NCBI RefSeq assembly: GCF_900109785.1
Contig: NZ_FOBH01000006.1
Span: forward strand, 102,164 to 166,163
Direction: 5' to 3'
Source of the DNA: Nitrosovibrio tenuis
GTDB taxonomy: Bacteria; Pseudomonadota; Gammaproteobacteria; Burkholderiales; Nitrosomonadaceae
Length of the DNA stretch: 64,000 bases
Shown: positions 49,411 to 59,756 of the stretch, piece by piece
Numbering within the stretch: the first letter of the stretch is position 1
Layout: every line of letters begins with the position of its first letter
Program-made: the position numbers and the translations under genes
The notes under the pieces: model-generated
Told to the model about the DNA's origin: nothing
The model's input: only the letters and a program-made list of their open reading frames with translations
Databases searched by the model: none

Positions 49411-51636
49411 ATGTCATTACTCAAACGCTTACTGGCGCTGCTTGCGGTTTCGGTGTGTGCTTGCAGTGGCAACCCGTGGAACAGCCCCTATCCTGCTACC
49501 GATGCAGGAAAAAACATTCTGTATAGCGCGTTTGCCGAACGTCCAAAGCACCTGGATCCGGTGCAATCCTACAGCTCCAACGAGATCCAGTTTACTGCGC
49601 AGATTTACGAGCCGCCATTGCAATATCATTACCTGAAGCGTCCATATGAACTGATTCCTTTAGCGGCGGCGGAATTGCCGGAAGCGCGATATTTCGACCG
49701 TGAGGGAAAGCGCCTGCCTGCCACGGCGGACGCCGCACAGATTGCTTATACGATATACGAGATTTCCATCAAGCCGGGTATCCGCTATCAGCCTCATCCG
49801 GCTTTCGCCAGGAACGAACAGGGCGAGTTGCTCTACCATCGCCTCGGTGCGAAGGAACTGGCGACGATTTATAAACTGAGCGATTTTCCCCATACAGGCT
49901 CACGCGAGCTGACTGCTGAAGATTATGTTTTCCAGATCAAGCGGCTGGCACATCCTCGTCTGCATTCACCGATTCTGGGCTTGATGTCGGACTATATCGT
50001 TGGTCTCAAGGAATACTCGATCCTGCTGCAGACCGCTACCGTGGGGCAGTTCCAAGAAAATGGAGAAGCTTATCTGGATTTGAACAATTACCCTCTGGAA
50101 GGCGCGGAGGTAGTGGATTCCCATACCTACCGCGTAAAAATAAAGGGCAAGTATCCTCAATTCATGTACTGGCTGGCCATGCCATTTTTCGCGCCTATTC
50201 CATGGGAAGCCGAACGCTTTTATAGCCAGAAGGGATTGGCCCAAAAAAATATCAATCTTGATTGGTATCCCGTGGGCACCGGGCCTTACATGCTTACCGA
50301 GAACAACCCCAATCGTTTAATGACGCTTGAAAGGAACCCCAACTTCCATGGCGAAGCTTATCCAGCTGAAGGGATGCCCGGTGATGCAAAGGCGGGTTTC
50401 CTCGACGATGCCGGAAAGCCGTTGCCGTTCATTGACAAAGTCATATTCAGCCGCGAAAGGGAAAGCATTCCGCGCTGGAACAAATTCCTCCAAGGATACT
50501 ACGATGCCTCGAACATTGGTTCCGACAGTTTTGATCAGGCAGTGCAACTGACCGGGCAAGGTGAAGCGACAGTGACTGAGGCGATGCAGGAGCAGGGGAT
50601 CCGCTTGGAAACGGCAGTGGCGGCTTCCACGAATTACATGGGTTTCAATATGCTGGACCCGGTGGTAGGCGGTACCGGCAAGCATGGGCGCGAGTCCGCA
50701 AGAAAATTGCGCCAGGCGATTTCGATTGCAGTGGATTACGAAGAGTATGTTTCGATATTTGCGAATGGCCGGGGGGTGCCGGCACAAGGACCGATCCCAC
50801 CAGGAATTTTCGGTCACCGCGAGGGCAGGGAAGGGCTTAATCACGTGGTATATGATTGGGTAAACGGACGGCCACAGCGTAAACCGATAGAAGCTGCCAG
50901 GGCGTTATTGGCCGAGGCAGGGTATCCGGGAGGGACGGATGCTAAAACGGGCGCGCCCCTGGTACTGTATTTTGATGTGACGGCCCGTGGCGCGGAGGAC
51001 AAATCCAGTCTCGACTGGATGCGTAAACAATTCCAAAAGCTCAACATCCAACTGGTGGTCCGGAGTACTGACTATAACCGTTTCCAGGACAAGATACGCA
51101 AGGGGAATGCGCAAATTTTCGAATGGGGTTGGAACGCGGATTACCCCGATCCGGAGAATTTCCTATTCCTGCTGCATGGTTTGCAGTTGAAGGTCGGCAA
51201 TGAAGGTGAAAATGCCGCCAACTATTTCAACGCTGAATATAACAGGTTGTTCGACCAAATGAAGAATATGGAAAACGGCCCGGAACGGCAGCACATTATC
51301 GACAAAATGATAAATATCCTGCGTCATGACGCACCTTGGCTCTGGGGATACCATCCCAAGGATTACGGGCTGTATCACGCCTGGTATGACAATGTTAAGC
51401 CCAACAGGTTATCCAACAACAACACCAAATACTTCCGTATAGATGCCGCCTTGAGAGAGCAGAAGCGGCGCGAATGGAATGAGCCGGTGATGTGGCCCGT
51501 CGTATTGGGGATGATTCTTTTAGCGATGATCCTGATCCCCGCCATAGTCGTCTACCGCCGCAAGGAACGGGGCGTGGGGATCAAAAGTGATTCGGGAAAA
51601 ATCGATAACGCAGGGGCTTATGGAACCTCTGAGTAA
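49411..51636 (+). CDS. Peptide ABC transporter substrate-binding protein (YejA/family 5 type)
   Basis: The protein of about 741 residues belongs to the family 5 extracellular solute-binding proteins. The preferred start at 49411 gives a lipoprotein-type signal (LLALLAVSVCACSG). The ligand-binding body includes DYVFQIKRLAHPR, WYPVGTGPYML and EWGWNADYPDPENFLF. A membrane helix near the C-terminus (VVLGMILLAMILIPAIVVY) is followed by a basic tail. A double anchor is unusual for a binding protein. ATGs at 49300 and 49342 are alternatives. It is the first gene of a transporter operon. Confidence 0.9.
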   Translation: MSLLKRLLALLAVSVCACSGNPWNSPYPATDAGKNILYSAFAERPKHLDPVQSYSSNEIQFTAQIYEPPLQYHYLKRPYELIPLAAAELPEARYFDREGKRLPATADAAQIAYTIYEISIKPGIRYQPHPAFARNEQGELLYHRLGAKELATIYKLSDFPHTGSRELTAEDYVFQIKRLAHPRLHSPILGLMSDYIVGLKEYSILLQTATVGQFQENGEAYLDLNNYPLEGAEVVDSHTYRVKIKGKYPQFMYWLAMPFFAPIPWEAERFYSQKGLAQKNINLDWYPVGTGPYMLTENNPNRLMTLERNPNFHGEAYPAEGMPGDAKAGFLDDAGKPLPFIDKVIFSRERESIPRWNKFLQGYYDASNIGSDSFDQAVQLTGQGEATVTEAMQEQGIRLETAVAASTNYMGFNMLDPVVGGTGKHGRESARKLRQAISIAVDYEEYVSIFANGRGVPAQGPIPPGIFGHREGREGLNHVVYDWVNGRPQRKPIEAARALLAEAGYPGGTDAKTGAPLVLYFDVTARGAEDKSSLDWMRKQFQKLNIQLVVRSTDYNRFQDKIRKGNAQIFEWGWNADYPDPENFLFLLHGLQLKVGNEGENAANYFNAEYNRLFDQMKNMENGPERQHIIDKMINILRHDAPWLWGYHPKDYGLYHAWYDNVKPNRLSNNNTKYFRIDAALREQKRREWNEPVMWPVVLGMILLAMILIPAIVVYRRKERGVGIKSDSGKIDNAGAYGTSE

Positions 51637-51700
51637 CAACCCGATCTTACCCGCTCGGTTATTGAATACTGCTACGGTATCTTATTCACCCGTTCGTTGA

Positions 51701-52678
51701 ATGCTTAATTACATCATTCGGCGCATCCTTTACGCTATTCCCATTCTGATCGGGGTGAACTTGATTACCTTCACGTTGTTCTTTGTCGTGAACACACCGG
51801 ACGACATGGCGCGGATGCAGTTGGGAATCAAGCGTGTCACGCCCGATGCCATTGCAAAGTGGAAGCAGGAGCGCGGCTATGACAAACCGCTCATGTTCAA
51901 CGGCTCGGAGAAGGGCATCGCCAAATTTACCCGTACCATTTTTTTCGAGAAATCGGCTGCCATGTTTGCGTTCCATTTCGGGCAGGCCGACGATGGCCGC
52001 GACATTGGTCGCGAAATCAAGACAAGAATGATGCCCAGCCTCGCTATTGCACTACCGGTATTTGTGTTGGGACTCGGGGTCTATATTGTGGCCGCGTTGA
52101 TCATGGTATTTTTTCGGGCGACCTACGTTGATTTTGTAGGCGTGGTCCTGTGCGTGGCGCTGATGTCCATCTCCAGTCTGTTCTATATCATTGGTGGACA
52201 ATTTCTGATCAGCAAGCTATGGCACCTGGTGCCGATTTCAGGGTACGGAGAAGGGTTGAACGCTACCAAATTTCTGGTTTTGCCGGTCATAGTCGGCGTG
52301 ATCAGCGCGGCAGGTTCCAACACGCGCTGGTACCGCACCATTTTTCTGGAGGAAATGGGCAAGGACTATGTTCGTACTGCTCGTGCCAAAGGGTTGCCGG
52401 AAAGCATCGTACTGTTCAGGCATGTGCTCAATAATGCGATGATTCCCATACTTACCGGGGCCGTCGTGGTCATTCCGTTATTGTTCCTTGGGAGTCTCCT
52501 TGCGGAATCCTTTTTTGGTATTCCCGGGTTGGGCAGCTACACGATCGACGCGATCAATTCCCAGGATTTCGCGGTGGTACGCGCCATGGTTTTTCTGGGG
52601 TCCCTGCTCTATATCTTTGGCCTGATATTGACCGATATTTCATACACCCTGGTTGATCCCAGGATAAGGCTGCAATGA
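51701..52678 (+). CDS. Peptide ABC transporter permease (DppB/YejB type)
   Basis: The 325-residue inner-membrane permease has six predicted helices. The N-terminus MLNYIIRRILYAIPILIGVN is characteristic of the DppB/OppB group. The cytoplasmic coupling loop is YVRTARAKGLPESIVLFRH. It follows the binding protein by 64 bp and precedes the second permease by 19 bp. It probably imports oligopeptides or related compounds; the exact substrate cannot be read from sequence. Confidence 0.93.
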   Translation: MLNYIIRRILYAIPILIGVNLITFTLFFVVNTPDDMARMQLGIKRVTPDAIAKWKQERGYDKPLMFNGSEKGIAKFTRTIFFEKSAAMFAFHFGQADDGRDIGREIKTRMMPSLAIALPVFVLGLGVYIVAALIMVFFRATYVDFVGVVLCVALMSISSLFYIIGGQFLISKLWHLVPISGYGEGLNATKFLVLPVIVGVISAAGSNTRWYRTIFLEEMGKDYVRTARAKGLPESIVLFRHVLNNAMIPILTGAVVVIPLLFLGSLLAESFFGIPGLGSYTIDAINSQDFAVVRAMVFLGSLLYIFGLILTDISYTLVDPRIRLQ

Positions 52679-52697
52679 TCTTCCCCCAAGGCTGACG

Positions 52698-54191
52698 ATG
52701 CCCTTCGAACCCATCATCCTCTGGACAGATGCACTCGTTTACCTGCTGGTAACGGTAATAGGTGTGTTCGTCTGGCATGTGCGGCGCAGCGAGCATCTGC
52801 TGGTGCCGTGGCGTCGTGTGGGGCACAGCGCAAGCGGCATGGCGGCATTGACAATATTGACATTCTTTATGGTCATCGGGCTGCTCGATACCGTGCATAT
52901 GCGTCCAGCCGTGACCAATAATGCAGCCACCGAAAAAGCGTACAGCATCGAGGTATTAAGCCTGCTTGACGTGATTGCGGCGCCGTTGCGGACACGGGTG
53001 GAAAAGACTTATTCCGCGCCGTTCGCCGCGCATCTCTACGCCAAGGAGACAGTAGAGCTTCCGGATGGCGGACAGGCACGGGAATTTCCTCGACTGAAAT
53101 TCGGCGGTGCACATCTGGAAGATCCAGAAGCGCAACTTATCGGGGATGTCATCTGGAGAGCTGCGCGCGGCGGCGCACTGGGGCTTTTTCTCTGGTGTCT
53201 CATCGTAGCTTCGTTAAGCGTGTCACTGGCGCGCCGTGGTCGCCAAACGTTCCTGTCCGCACTTGCCGGCATCTGGCGAGGCGCGACTGATGTTCCATGG
53301 AATGCCATATGCATCACGCTTGCATTGATGCTGTTACTCAGTGGTGCTGCGCTGGCTCTGTGCGGCGATTACCATATCTTCGGCACCGATAAGGTCGGGC
53401 AGGACGTATTTTATCTCTCCTTGAAAAGCATTCGTACGGGGCTGGTGATCGGAACGCTTACCACGCTGATGATGCTTCCCTTTGCGCTCCTTCTCGGAAT
53501 TACGGCGGGCTATTTTCAGGGCTGGGTCGATGATGTGATTCAGTACCTGTATACCACGCTGAGTTCGATTCCGAGTGTCTTGCTGATCGCGGCCGCCGTA
53601 TTGATGATGCAGGTATATATGGAAACGCATCCCGAGCTGTTCGATACAATTGCAGCACGCGCCGATCTGCGCCTGCTGTTTCTTTGCATCATACTCGGAG
53701 TCACCAGTTGGACCGGTTTATGCCGCCTGCTGCGCGGCGAGACACTGAAGCTGCGCGAGATGGAATACATACAGGCAGCTCACGCGTTCGGCGTATCACA
53801 TTGGCGCATCATCAGCCGGCACATTCTGCCCAACGTGATGCATATCGTTCTGATCACTACCGTGATGGATTTCAGCGGGCTGGTTTTGGCCGAGGCGGTA
53901 CTCTCCTACGTGGGGGTCGGCGTTGACCCTTCGATGATCAGTTTTGGCACAATGATCAATGCCGCACGGCTGGAAATGGCGCGTGAGCCAATGGTGTGGT
54001 GGGCGTTGCTCGCTGCCTTCAGTTTCATGTTTGCGCTGGTATTGAGCGCCAATCTGTTTGCCGATGCGGTACAGAATGCGTTTGATCCGCGAATGAGGAT
54101 CGCGCCTGCAAAGGTGAGGATACTCCGCAGGCGGGGCGCGAAACAATCAAAAGCCGAGTCGGCTGAGTCTCTTTCCGGAACAGGAAATTAG
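52698..54191 (+). CDS. Peptide ABC transporter permease (DppC/YejE type) with extended N-terminus
   Basis: The 497-residue permease is about 150 residues longer than E. coli YejE. The N-terminal part has membrane helices near 10-25 and 50-68 and a periplasmic segment with PDGGQAREFPRLKFGG. The transport core follows, with FGTDKVGQDVFYLSLKSIRT, the coupling loop EYIQAAHAFGVSHWRI and LSYVGVGVDPSMISFG. It lies between the first permease and the ATPase in one operon. Confidence 0.92.
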   Translation: MPFEPIILWTDALVYLLVTVIGVFVWHVRRSEHLLVPWRRVGHSASGMAALTILTFFMVIGLLDTVHMRPAVTNNAATEKAYSIEVLSLLDVIAAPLRTRVEKTYSAPFAAHLYAKETVELPDGGQAREFPRLKFGGAHLEDPEAQLIGDVIWRAARGGALGLFLWCLIVASLSVSLARRGRQTFLSALAGIWRGATDVPWNAICITLALMLLLSGAALALCGDYHIFGTDKVGQDVFYLSLKSIRTGLVIGTLTTLMMLPFALLLGITAGYFQGWVDDVIQYLYTTLSSIPSVLLIAAAVLMMQVYMETHPELFDTIAARADLRLLFLCIILGVTSWTGLCRLLRGETLKLREMEYIQAAHAFGVSHWRIISRHILPNVMHIVLITTVMDFSGLVLAEAVLSYVGVGVDPSMISFGTMINAARLEMAREPMVWWALLAAFSFMFALVLSANLFADAVQNAFDPRMRIAPAKVRILRRRGAKQSKAESAESLSGTGN

Positions 54192-54199
54192 CCCCTTTC

Positions 54200-56383
54200 A
54201 TGAGTCCCTTGCTGCAAATCAACAATCTGACAACGGTTATCCATAGTGCTGCAGCGCTGGCATGGCCGGTCGACGGGCTTACGCTGCACATCATGAAGGG
54301 CGAAACTTTCGCGCTGCTTGGTGAGTCGGGATGCGGTAAGTCCATGACAGCCCTTTCCGTTATGCGGCTATTGCCCGAAGTGGGGGAAATTGCCTCGGGC
54401 TCCGTTTGTCTGCATGGCGAGGATCTGCTTCTGCTGCCGGAAACCGCAATGCGTGGAATTCGCGGGCGACGGATCAGCATGATCTTTCAGGAGCCGATGC
54501 TAAGCCTGAACCCGGTCATGACGGTGGCTGAACAGATCGGTGAAGTATTGCAGCGGCATTTCAGTTTGCGCGGAGCAGCCGCGCAAAAGCGCATCCTGGA
54601 AATACTGAATCAGGTGGGCATTCCAGACGCAGCGCGTCGTATGAGCGAATATCCCTTCCAATTTTCGGGCGGGATGAAGCAGCGGATCATGATCGCCATG
54701 GCGTTAGCCGGGGAACCTGAATTGCTGATCGCTGACGAGCCTACCACGGCATTGGACGTTACCATTCAGGCCCAGGTGCTTGGCCTCATGCGTGAGGTGC
54801 AGCAGCGCAACGGCATGTCGATCCTACTCATCACCCACGATCTTGCCATAGCGGCGGAAACGGCGCATCGGGTGGGAATAATGTATGCGGGGGAAATTGT
54901 AGAGACCGCATCACGCGACGAATTTTTCCGCGGTCCTGCACATCCCTATTCGAAGAAATTGCTTGCTTCGCTGCCCCGGAGGGAACGGCGCCGGCAGGGA
55001 TTGCCGCTCTCGGCTATTCAGGGAAACGTGCCTTTGCTGTCGCGCGAATTCGTCGGGTGCCGCTTCGCGGACCGCTGTGATCATGCTTGGGAATTGTGCC
55101 ATGAAGTCGCGCCGGAGTGGATAACAGTGACTGATGGACATCGCGTTCGATGTCATCTTTTTGACAAGGATATGCCGGCGGTGATCCGGGAGGGGGGATT
55201 CAAGGGTACAAAACCGGAATCCGGAACTCAGGATTCAGGAAGTTGGCTTAAGCCTGATTCCCAGATCAGACCAGCGGTTGCTGCAACTGAAACCCCCGAT
55301 TCATGCCTGTTGTCTGTCAAAGATCTCAAAGTCTACTTTCCGATATACAAGGGCCTGATGAGAAGCGTGGCAGGATATGTCAAAGCGGTGGACGGTGTCT
55401 CTCTCTCCATACAACAGGGCAAGACGCTGGCGCTGGTAGGGGAGTCCGGCTGCGGCAAAACCACCGTTGGCAAGAGCATACTGCAATTGATCCCACCTAC
55501 CGCGGGTAGCGTGCGTTATAACGGGCTGGAGCTGGTCGGGTTGGAACGCAAGCGTTTGCGGGAAATGCGTGCCCAATTTCAGCTCATATTTCAGGATCCC
55601 TACGCTTCCCTCAATCCGAGGATGCGAATCGTTGAGATTATCGAGGAAGGCATCAATTCCTTGAATGCCGGAGACGACAGAGAGGAAAACACGGCAGCCC
55701 GCCAATCGGGGACAGCCAGTGCGGAAAGGCTCGATGCACTTTTGAAGAGCGTGGGGTTGCCGCCGGAAGCCAAGTGGCGCTATCCGCATGAATTTTCCGG
55801 CGGCCAGCGCCAGCGTATCGCAATTGCCCGTGCTCTGGCAGTCCATCCCAAACTGATCGTCTGCGACGAGCCGACCAGCGCGCTGGATGTTTCGGTACAG
55901 GCCCAGATTCTGAATCTGCTGAAGCAGCTGCAGGACAGCCTGGGCTTGGCTTATCTGTTCATCACCCACAATATCTCGGTGGTGGAATATCTCGCGGATG
56001 AAGTGGCCGTCATGTATCTCGGCAGAATCGTTGAATACGGAAGCGTGGATGAAGTATTGAACAATCCCAGGCATCCTTATACCCAGGCGCTGCTGTCGGC
56101 GGTCCCTGTGATCGAACTCGAATCCAGACGCCACATCATCCACCTCCACGGCGATCTACCCTCACCGGCCAATCCGCCACCCGGATGTCATTTTCATCCC
56201 CGCTGTCCGCACGTTATGCCGATATGCCGCAAGACTTATCCGGCAACCAGCACATTCAGTTCAACGCACAGCGCGCGGTGTTATCTTTATCCGCCAGAAC
56301 AGGAACAGGAACAGGGGCAGAAACAAGGGCAGAAACAAGGGCAGAAACAGGAGCCCGAATCAACAAGCACAGGAGTAGGTTAA
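54200..56383 (+). CDS. Peptide ABC transporter ATPase with two nucleotide-binding domains (YejF type)
   Basis: The 727-residue ATPase has two complete domains. The first has [11 protein letters not shown] and [19 protein letters not shown]; the second has [12 protein letters not shown] and [19 protein letters not shown]. Each domain ends with a C-terminal oligopeptide-type region with conserved cysteines ([29 protein letters not shown]). The last 35 residues form a Gln/Glu/Lys repeat tail encoded by a minisatellite. Its stop overlaps the prfC start (TAATG). Confidence 0.94.
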   Translation: MSPLLQINNLTTVIHSAAALAWPVDGLTLHIMKGETFALLGESGCGKSMTALSVMRLLPEVGEIASGSVCLHGEDLLLLPETAMRGIRGRRISMIFQEPMLSLNPVMTVAEQIGEVLQRHFSLRGAAAQKRILEILNQVGIPDAARRMSEYPFQFSGGMKQRIMIAMALAGEPELLIADEPTTALDVTIQAQVLGLMREVQQRNGMSILLITHDLAIAAETAHRVGIMYAGEIVETASRDEFFRGPAHPYSKKLLASLPRRERRRQGLPLSAIQGNVPLLSREFVGCRFADRCDHAWELCHEVAPEWITVTDGHRVRCHLFDKDMPAVIREGGFKGTKPESGTQDSGSWLKPDSQIRPAVAATETPDSCLLSVKDLKVYFPIYKGLMRSVAGYVKAVDGVSLSIQQGKTLALVGESGCGKTTVGKSILQLIPPTAGSVRYNGLELVGLERKRLREMRAQFQLIFQDPYASLNPRMRIVEIIEEGINSLNAGDDREENTAARQSGTASAERLDALLKSVGLPPEAKWRYPHEFSGGQRQRIAIARALAVHPKLIVCDEPTSALDVSVQAQILNLLKQLQDSLGLAYLFITHNISVVEYLADEVAVMYLGRIVEYGSVDEVLNNPRHPYTQALLSAVPVIELESRRHIIHLHGDLPSPANPPPGCHFHPRCPHVMPICRKTYPATSTFSSTHSARCYLYPPEQEQEQGQKQGQKQGQKQEPESTSTGVG
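56315..56350 (+). repeat. 12-bp minisatellite in the 3' end of yejF
   Basis: Three tandem copies of gggcagaaacaa (the last with one change) encode GQKQ repeats. They are preceded by shorter aggaac repeats encoding EQEQ. The unit is a multiple of three, so copy changes keep the frame. Confidence 0.85.
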
Positions 56384-58053
56384 TGACGTTGGGTAAAGAA
56401 GTTGGTAAGGACGCGGGTAAGGACGCGGGTAAGGACCCGGGTAAGGACGTCGGCAGGGAAGTAGGGCGACGCCGCACGTTCGCCATCATATCCCATCCGG
56501 ATGCGGGCAAGACCACGCTTACGGAAAAGTTGCTGTTGTTTGCCGGCGCAATTCATATCGCGGGCAGCGTCAAGGCAAGAAAGGCGAGCCGCCATGCTAC
56601 CTCGGACTGGATGGAAATCGAGAAGCAGCGGGGTATTTCCGTTGCCAGCTCGGTTATGCAGATGGAGTATGGAGATTGTGTTATCAATCTCCTCGATACG
56701 CCCGGTCACCAGGATTTCTCCGAGGATACCTACCGCGTCCTGACTGCCGTGGATGCGGCGCTAATGGTAATCGATGCCGCCAACGGCGTGGAAGCGCAGA
56801 CACTGCGTCTGCTGGAAGTATGTCGTGCGCGGAACACACCTATTATCACGTTTGTGAACAAAATGGATCGCGAAGTGCGTGAACCGCTGGACCTCATTGA
56901 CGAGATCGAACGCACGCTGCGCATGGCAGTGATACCGTTCACTTGGCCGATGGGCATGGGCCGGGGCTTTCGCGGCGTATTCGACTTGCGACGCGACAGT
57001 ATGCGCGTTTTCCGTCCGGGCGAGGATAAGCTGAGCGACGAAGATGAAAACATTGAAGGACTGGATAACCCGGCGATTTCGGTGCGTTTTCCCGAGATTG
57101 CTGCCGGTGCGCGGGCGGAAATCGAGCTGATACGCGGCGCATCATCGGAATTCGATCATGCCGCTTTCCTTGCAGGTTTACAAACTCCGGTATTTTTTGG
57201 CTCAGCCATCAATAACTTTGGAGTGCGGGAGGTACTGGATGCATTGGTCGATCTCGCCCCGCCACCGGGATCGCGCAGAGCTTTTCAACGGAAGGTACAA
57301 CCCGCCGAACCCGGATTCTCGGGCGTAGTATTCAAGATTCAGGCCAATATGAATCCGGCACACCGCGACCGCATTGCGTTTGTAAGAGTTTGCTCGGGTC
57401 GGTTCGAGCGCGGCATGAATCTGAGGATCGTGCGCAACGGTAAGGATATTCGCACGAACGGGGTAGTATCTTTTCTCTCCCAGAGGCGCGATTTGCTCGA
57501 TATCGCCTATCCTGGCGACATCATCGGGATTCCTAACCATGGAACCCTGCAGCTGGGCGACACCCTGACGGAAGGCGAACGGCTTCAGTTTACCGGCCTG
57601 CCGTTTTTTGCGCCCGAAATCTTCCAGACGGTCGAGATCGGGGATCCAATGCGCAGCAAACAACTCAAACTGGGGCTCGCCCAATTGGGCGAGGAGGGAG
57701 CGATTCAAGTGTTCCGGCCGCACTCCGGCGGCGCTTTACTGCTCGGCGCTATCGGTACGCTACAGTTCGAAGTTGTGGCGCATCGGCTCAAGCATGAGTA
57801 CGGCGTGGAGGCTCGGCTTGTTCCCGCGAAGTACCAGTTAGCGCGGTGGATAACCTCCGACAACTCCCGCGAACTCAAGCGCTTCATCGACATTAATGCC
57901 TACCGGGTCGCCTATGATGCAGTTGATGCTCCCACCTTTCTGGCAGCATTCGGGGCGGAACTGAGCGTCGCCGAGGAAAACTGGGAGTCGATTCAATTCC
58001 ATAAAATGCGGGAACACGCCGGACTGGAATTTCAGACTCATCTTGACGCGTAG
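56383..58053 (+). CDS. prfC: Peptide chain release factor 3
   Basis: This translational GTPase recycles RF1/RF2 after termination. It has GRRRTFAIISHPDAGKTTLT (G1), then DTPGHQDF (G3) and NKMDRE (G4), and ends QFHKMREHAGLEFQTH as the family does. The start ATG overlaps the yejF stop, giving 556 residues. Between the start and the G domain lies an unusual run of Gly-Lys-Asp-x repeats encoded by a 12-bp minisatellite, about 16-20 residues longer than in E. coli RF3. Frames starting at 56185 lie inside yejF and are rejected. Confidence 0.95.
   Translation: MTLGKEVGKDAGKDAGKDPGKDVGREVGRRRTFAIISHPDAGKTTLTEKLLLFAGAIHIAGSVKARKASRHATSDWMEIEKQRGISVASSVMQMEYGDCVINLLDTPGHQDFSEDTYRVLTAVDAALMVIDAANGVEAQTLRLLEVCRARNTPIITFVNKMDREVREPLDLIDEIERTLRMAVIPFTWPMGMGRGFRGVFDLRRDSMRVFRPGEDKLSDEDENIEGLDNPAISVRFPEIAAGARAEIELIRGASSEFDHAAFLAGLQTPVFFGSAINNFGVREVLDALVDLAPPPGSRRAFQRKVQPAEPGFSGVVFKIQANMNPAHRDRIAFVRVCSGRFERGMNLRIVRNGKDIRTNGVVSFLSQRRDLLDIAYPGDIIGIPNHGTLQLGDTLTEGERLQFTGLPFFAPEIFQTVEIGDPMRSKQLKLGLAQLGEEGAIQVFRPHSGGALLLGAIGTLQFEVVAHRLKHEYGVEARLVPAKYQLARWITSDNSRELKRFIDINAYRVAYDAVDAPTFLAAFGAELSVAEENWESIQFHKMREHAGLEFQTHLDA
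56392..56463 (+). repeat. 12-bp minisatellite at the 5' end of prfC
   Basis: Six consecutive 12-bp units, four close to ggtaaggacgcg (56404-56451) and one diverged unit on each side, encode GKEV GKDA GKDA GKDP GKDV GREV. The frame is preserved whatever the copy number. Confidence 0.9.
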
Positions 58054-58303
58054 CACGATTGACCGTTTGTCGTTGGGCTGACGAATAGTACAGGTATACG
58101 AAACCAGCATATTCATATTCCGAAATTTACATCCGCGCCGGACGAGGGGTTCGGCGGGCCATTGGGCGGCCGGTTTTGCTTTATACTCGTCGTTCGAACG
58201 CCACGAGTCACGGATATCTAGCGGGGCAGTGGAGCGGCCTCGGATTTTGCGCTTTATGACGATCCTGGGAACGAGTTGATCTCCTCATCTTTTAGAAGAC
58301 AAT

Positions 58304-59731
58304 ATGGCGGCCTCAAAAAATATAATCACGCCGGTGGAAACAAGCAATAGCCCGTGGTCAGGGCGCTTCAGCGAGCCGGTTTCAGCGCTGGTGCAGCGTT
58401 ATACGGCGTCGGTGGGCTTTGATCGGAGGCTCGCGGATTATGACATCCAGGGATCCCTTGCTCACGCGCAGATGCTTTCCGCCGTGGGTATCATCAACGT
58501 GGACGACCTTGCCGCAATCAGGCATGGCCTGGGGCAGATCCGTGAGGAAATCCGCAATGGGGAATTTGTCTGGCGTACGGAGCTGGAAGACGTACACCTC
58601 AATATCGAGAAACGCCTGACCGCATTGATCGGGGATGCCGGTAAACGCCTGCACACGGCGCGATCCCGCAACGATCAGGTCGCGACGGATATAAGGCTTT
58701 ATCTGCGCGATTCGATTGATGGCATTCTCAGCCTCATCCATAGGATGCAACATGCCCTGCTGGATCTTGCCGGAAAGCATACCAATACCGTAATGCCCGG
58801 TTTCACGCATTTGCAGGTGGCGCAGCCAGTCGTTTTCGGTCACCATCTCATGGCTTATTTCGAAATGCTCAAACGCGATGCCGAGCGTTTGACGGATTGC
58901 CGCAAGCGTGTGAATCAACTGCCGCTGGGCGCGGCCGCCCTGGCGGGCACCAGCTATCCCATCAGTCGGGAAATGGTGGCGAAACAGCTGGAGTTCGACA
59001 GTGTTTGCGAAAATTCGTTGGATGCCGTTTCTGACAGGGATTTTGCCATTGAATTCTGTGCCGCCGCCGCCCTCATCATGACGCATCTGTCGCGACTATC
59101 CGAAGAATTGATTTTATGGATGAGCCCCTCATTCGGTTTCATCGAACTGGCTGACCGTTTTTGTACGGGTTCATCCATCATGCCCCAAAAGAAAAATCCT
59201 GATGTGCCCGAGCTGGTACGCGGCAAGACCGGACGCGTCAATGGTCACCTGGTTGCACTGCTCACGCTGATGAAGGCTCAGCCACTTGCGTACAATAAGG
59301 ATAACCAGGAAGACAAGGAGCCTTTGTTTGATACGGTGGATACACTTACCGATACTCTGCGTATTTATGCCGACATGCTGACCGGAATACGCGTTAATCC
59401 ATTAACGATGCGCGAGGCCGCGATGCGCGGTTATGCCACGGCCACCGACCTCGCCGATTACCTGACGAAGAAGGGCCTGCCTTTTAGAGAAGCGCATGAA
59501 GCGGTAGCGCAAGCCGTGCGCTTCGCGGCCGAAAGCGGCCGAGACCTGAGCGCGCTTGCCCTGCCGGAGTTACAGAAGTTTTCGCCATTAATTGATGCCG
59601 AAGTTTTCTGCGTGCTGACGCTGGAAGGCTCGATCGATAGCCGCGATCATATTGGCGGGACCGCGCCGGAACAGACGCGCGCCGCTATCAGCCGCGCACG
59701 CGAATGGATAGATAGCCGGGAAACCCGATAG
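58304..59731 (+). CDS. argH: Argininosuccinate lyase
   Basis: This is the last enzyme of arginine synthesis, releasing fumarate. The 475-residue protein begins with the family block [39 protein letters not shown] is in the substrate site, and the signature loop is [19 protein letters not shown]. The 250-bp gap before it contains no gene that I can support. argC is also in the window but the two are far apart. Confidence 0.97.
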   Translation: MAASKNIITPVETSNSPWSGRFSEPVSALVQRYTASVGFDRRLADYDIQGSLAHAQMLSAVGIINVDDLAAIRHGLGQIREEIRNGEFVWRTELEDVHLNIEKRLTALIGDAGKRLHTARSRNDQVATDIRLYLRDSIDGILSLIHRMQHALLDLAGKHTNTVMPGFTHLQVAQPVVFGHHLMAYFEMLKRDAERLTDCRKRVNQLPLGAAALAGTSYPISREMVAKQLEFDSVCENSLDAVSDRDFAIEFCAAAALIMTHLSRLSEELILWMSPSFGFIELADRFCTGSSIMPQKKNPDVPELVRGKTGRVNGHLVALLTLMKAQPLAYNKDNQEDKEPLFDTVDTLTDTLRIYADMLTGIRVNPLTMREAAMRGYATATDLADYLTKKGLPFREAHEAVAQAVRFAAESGRDLSALALPELQKFSPLIDAEVFCVLTLEGSIDSRDHIGGTAPEQTRAAISRAREWIDSRETR

Positions 59732-59756
59732 TTTTTTATCTGTTAGTGTTATCTGA

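Noticed and set aside
55301..56149. 282-codon frame antisense to yejF
   Set aside because: It is antisense to the second nucleotide-binding domain, whose motifs are clear on the plus strand.
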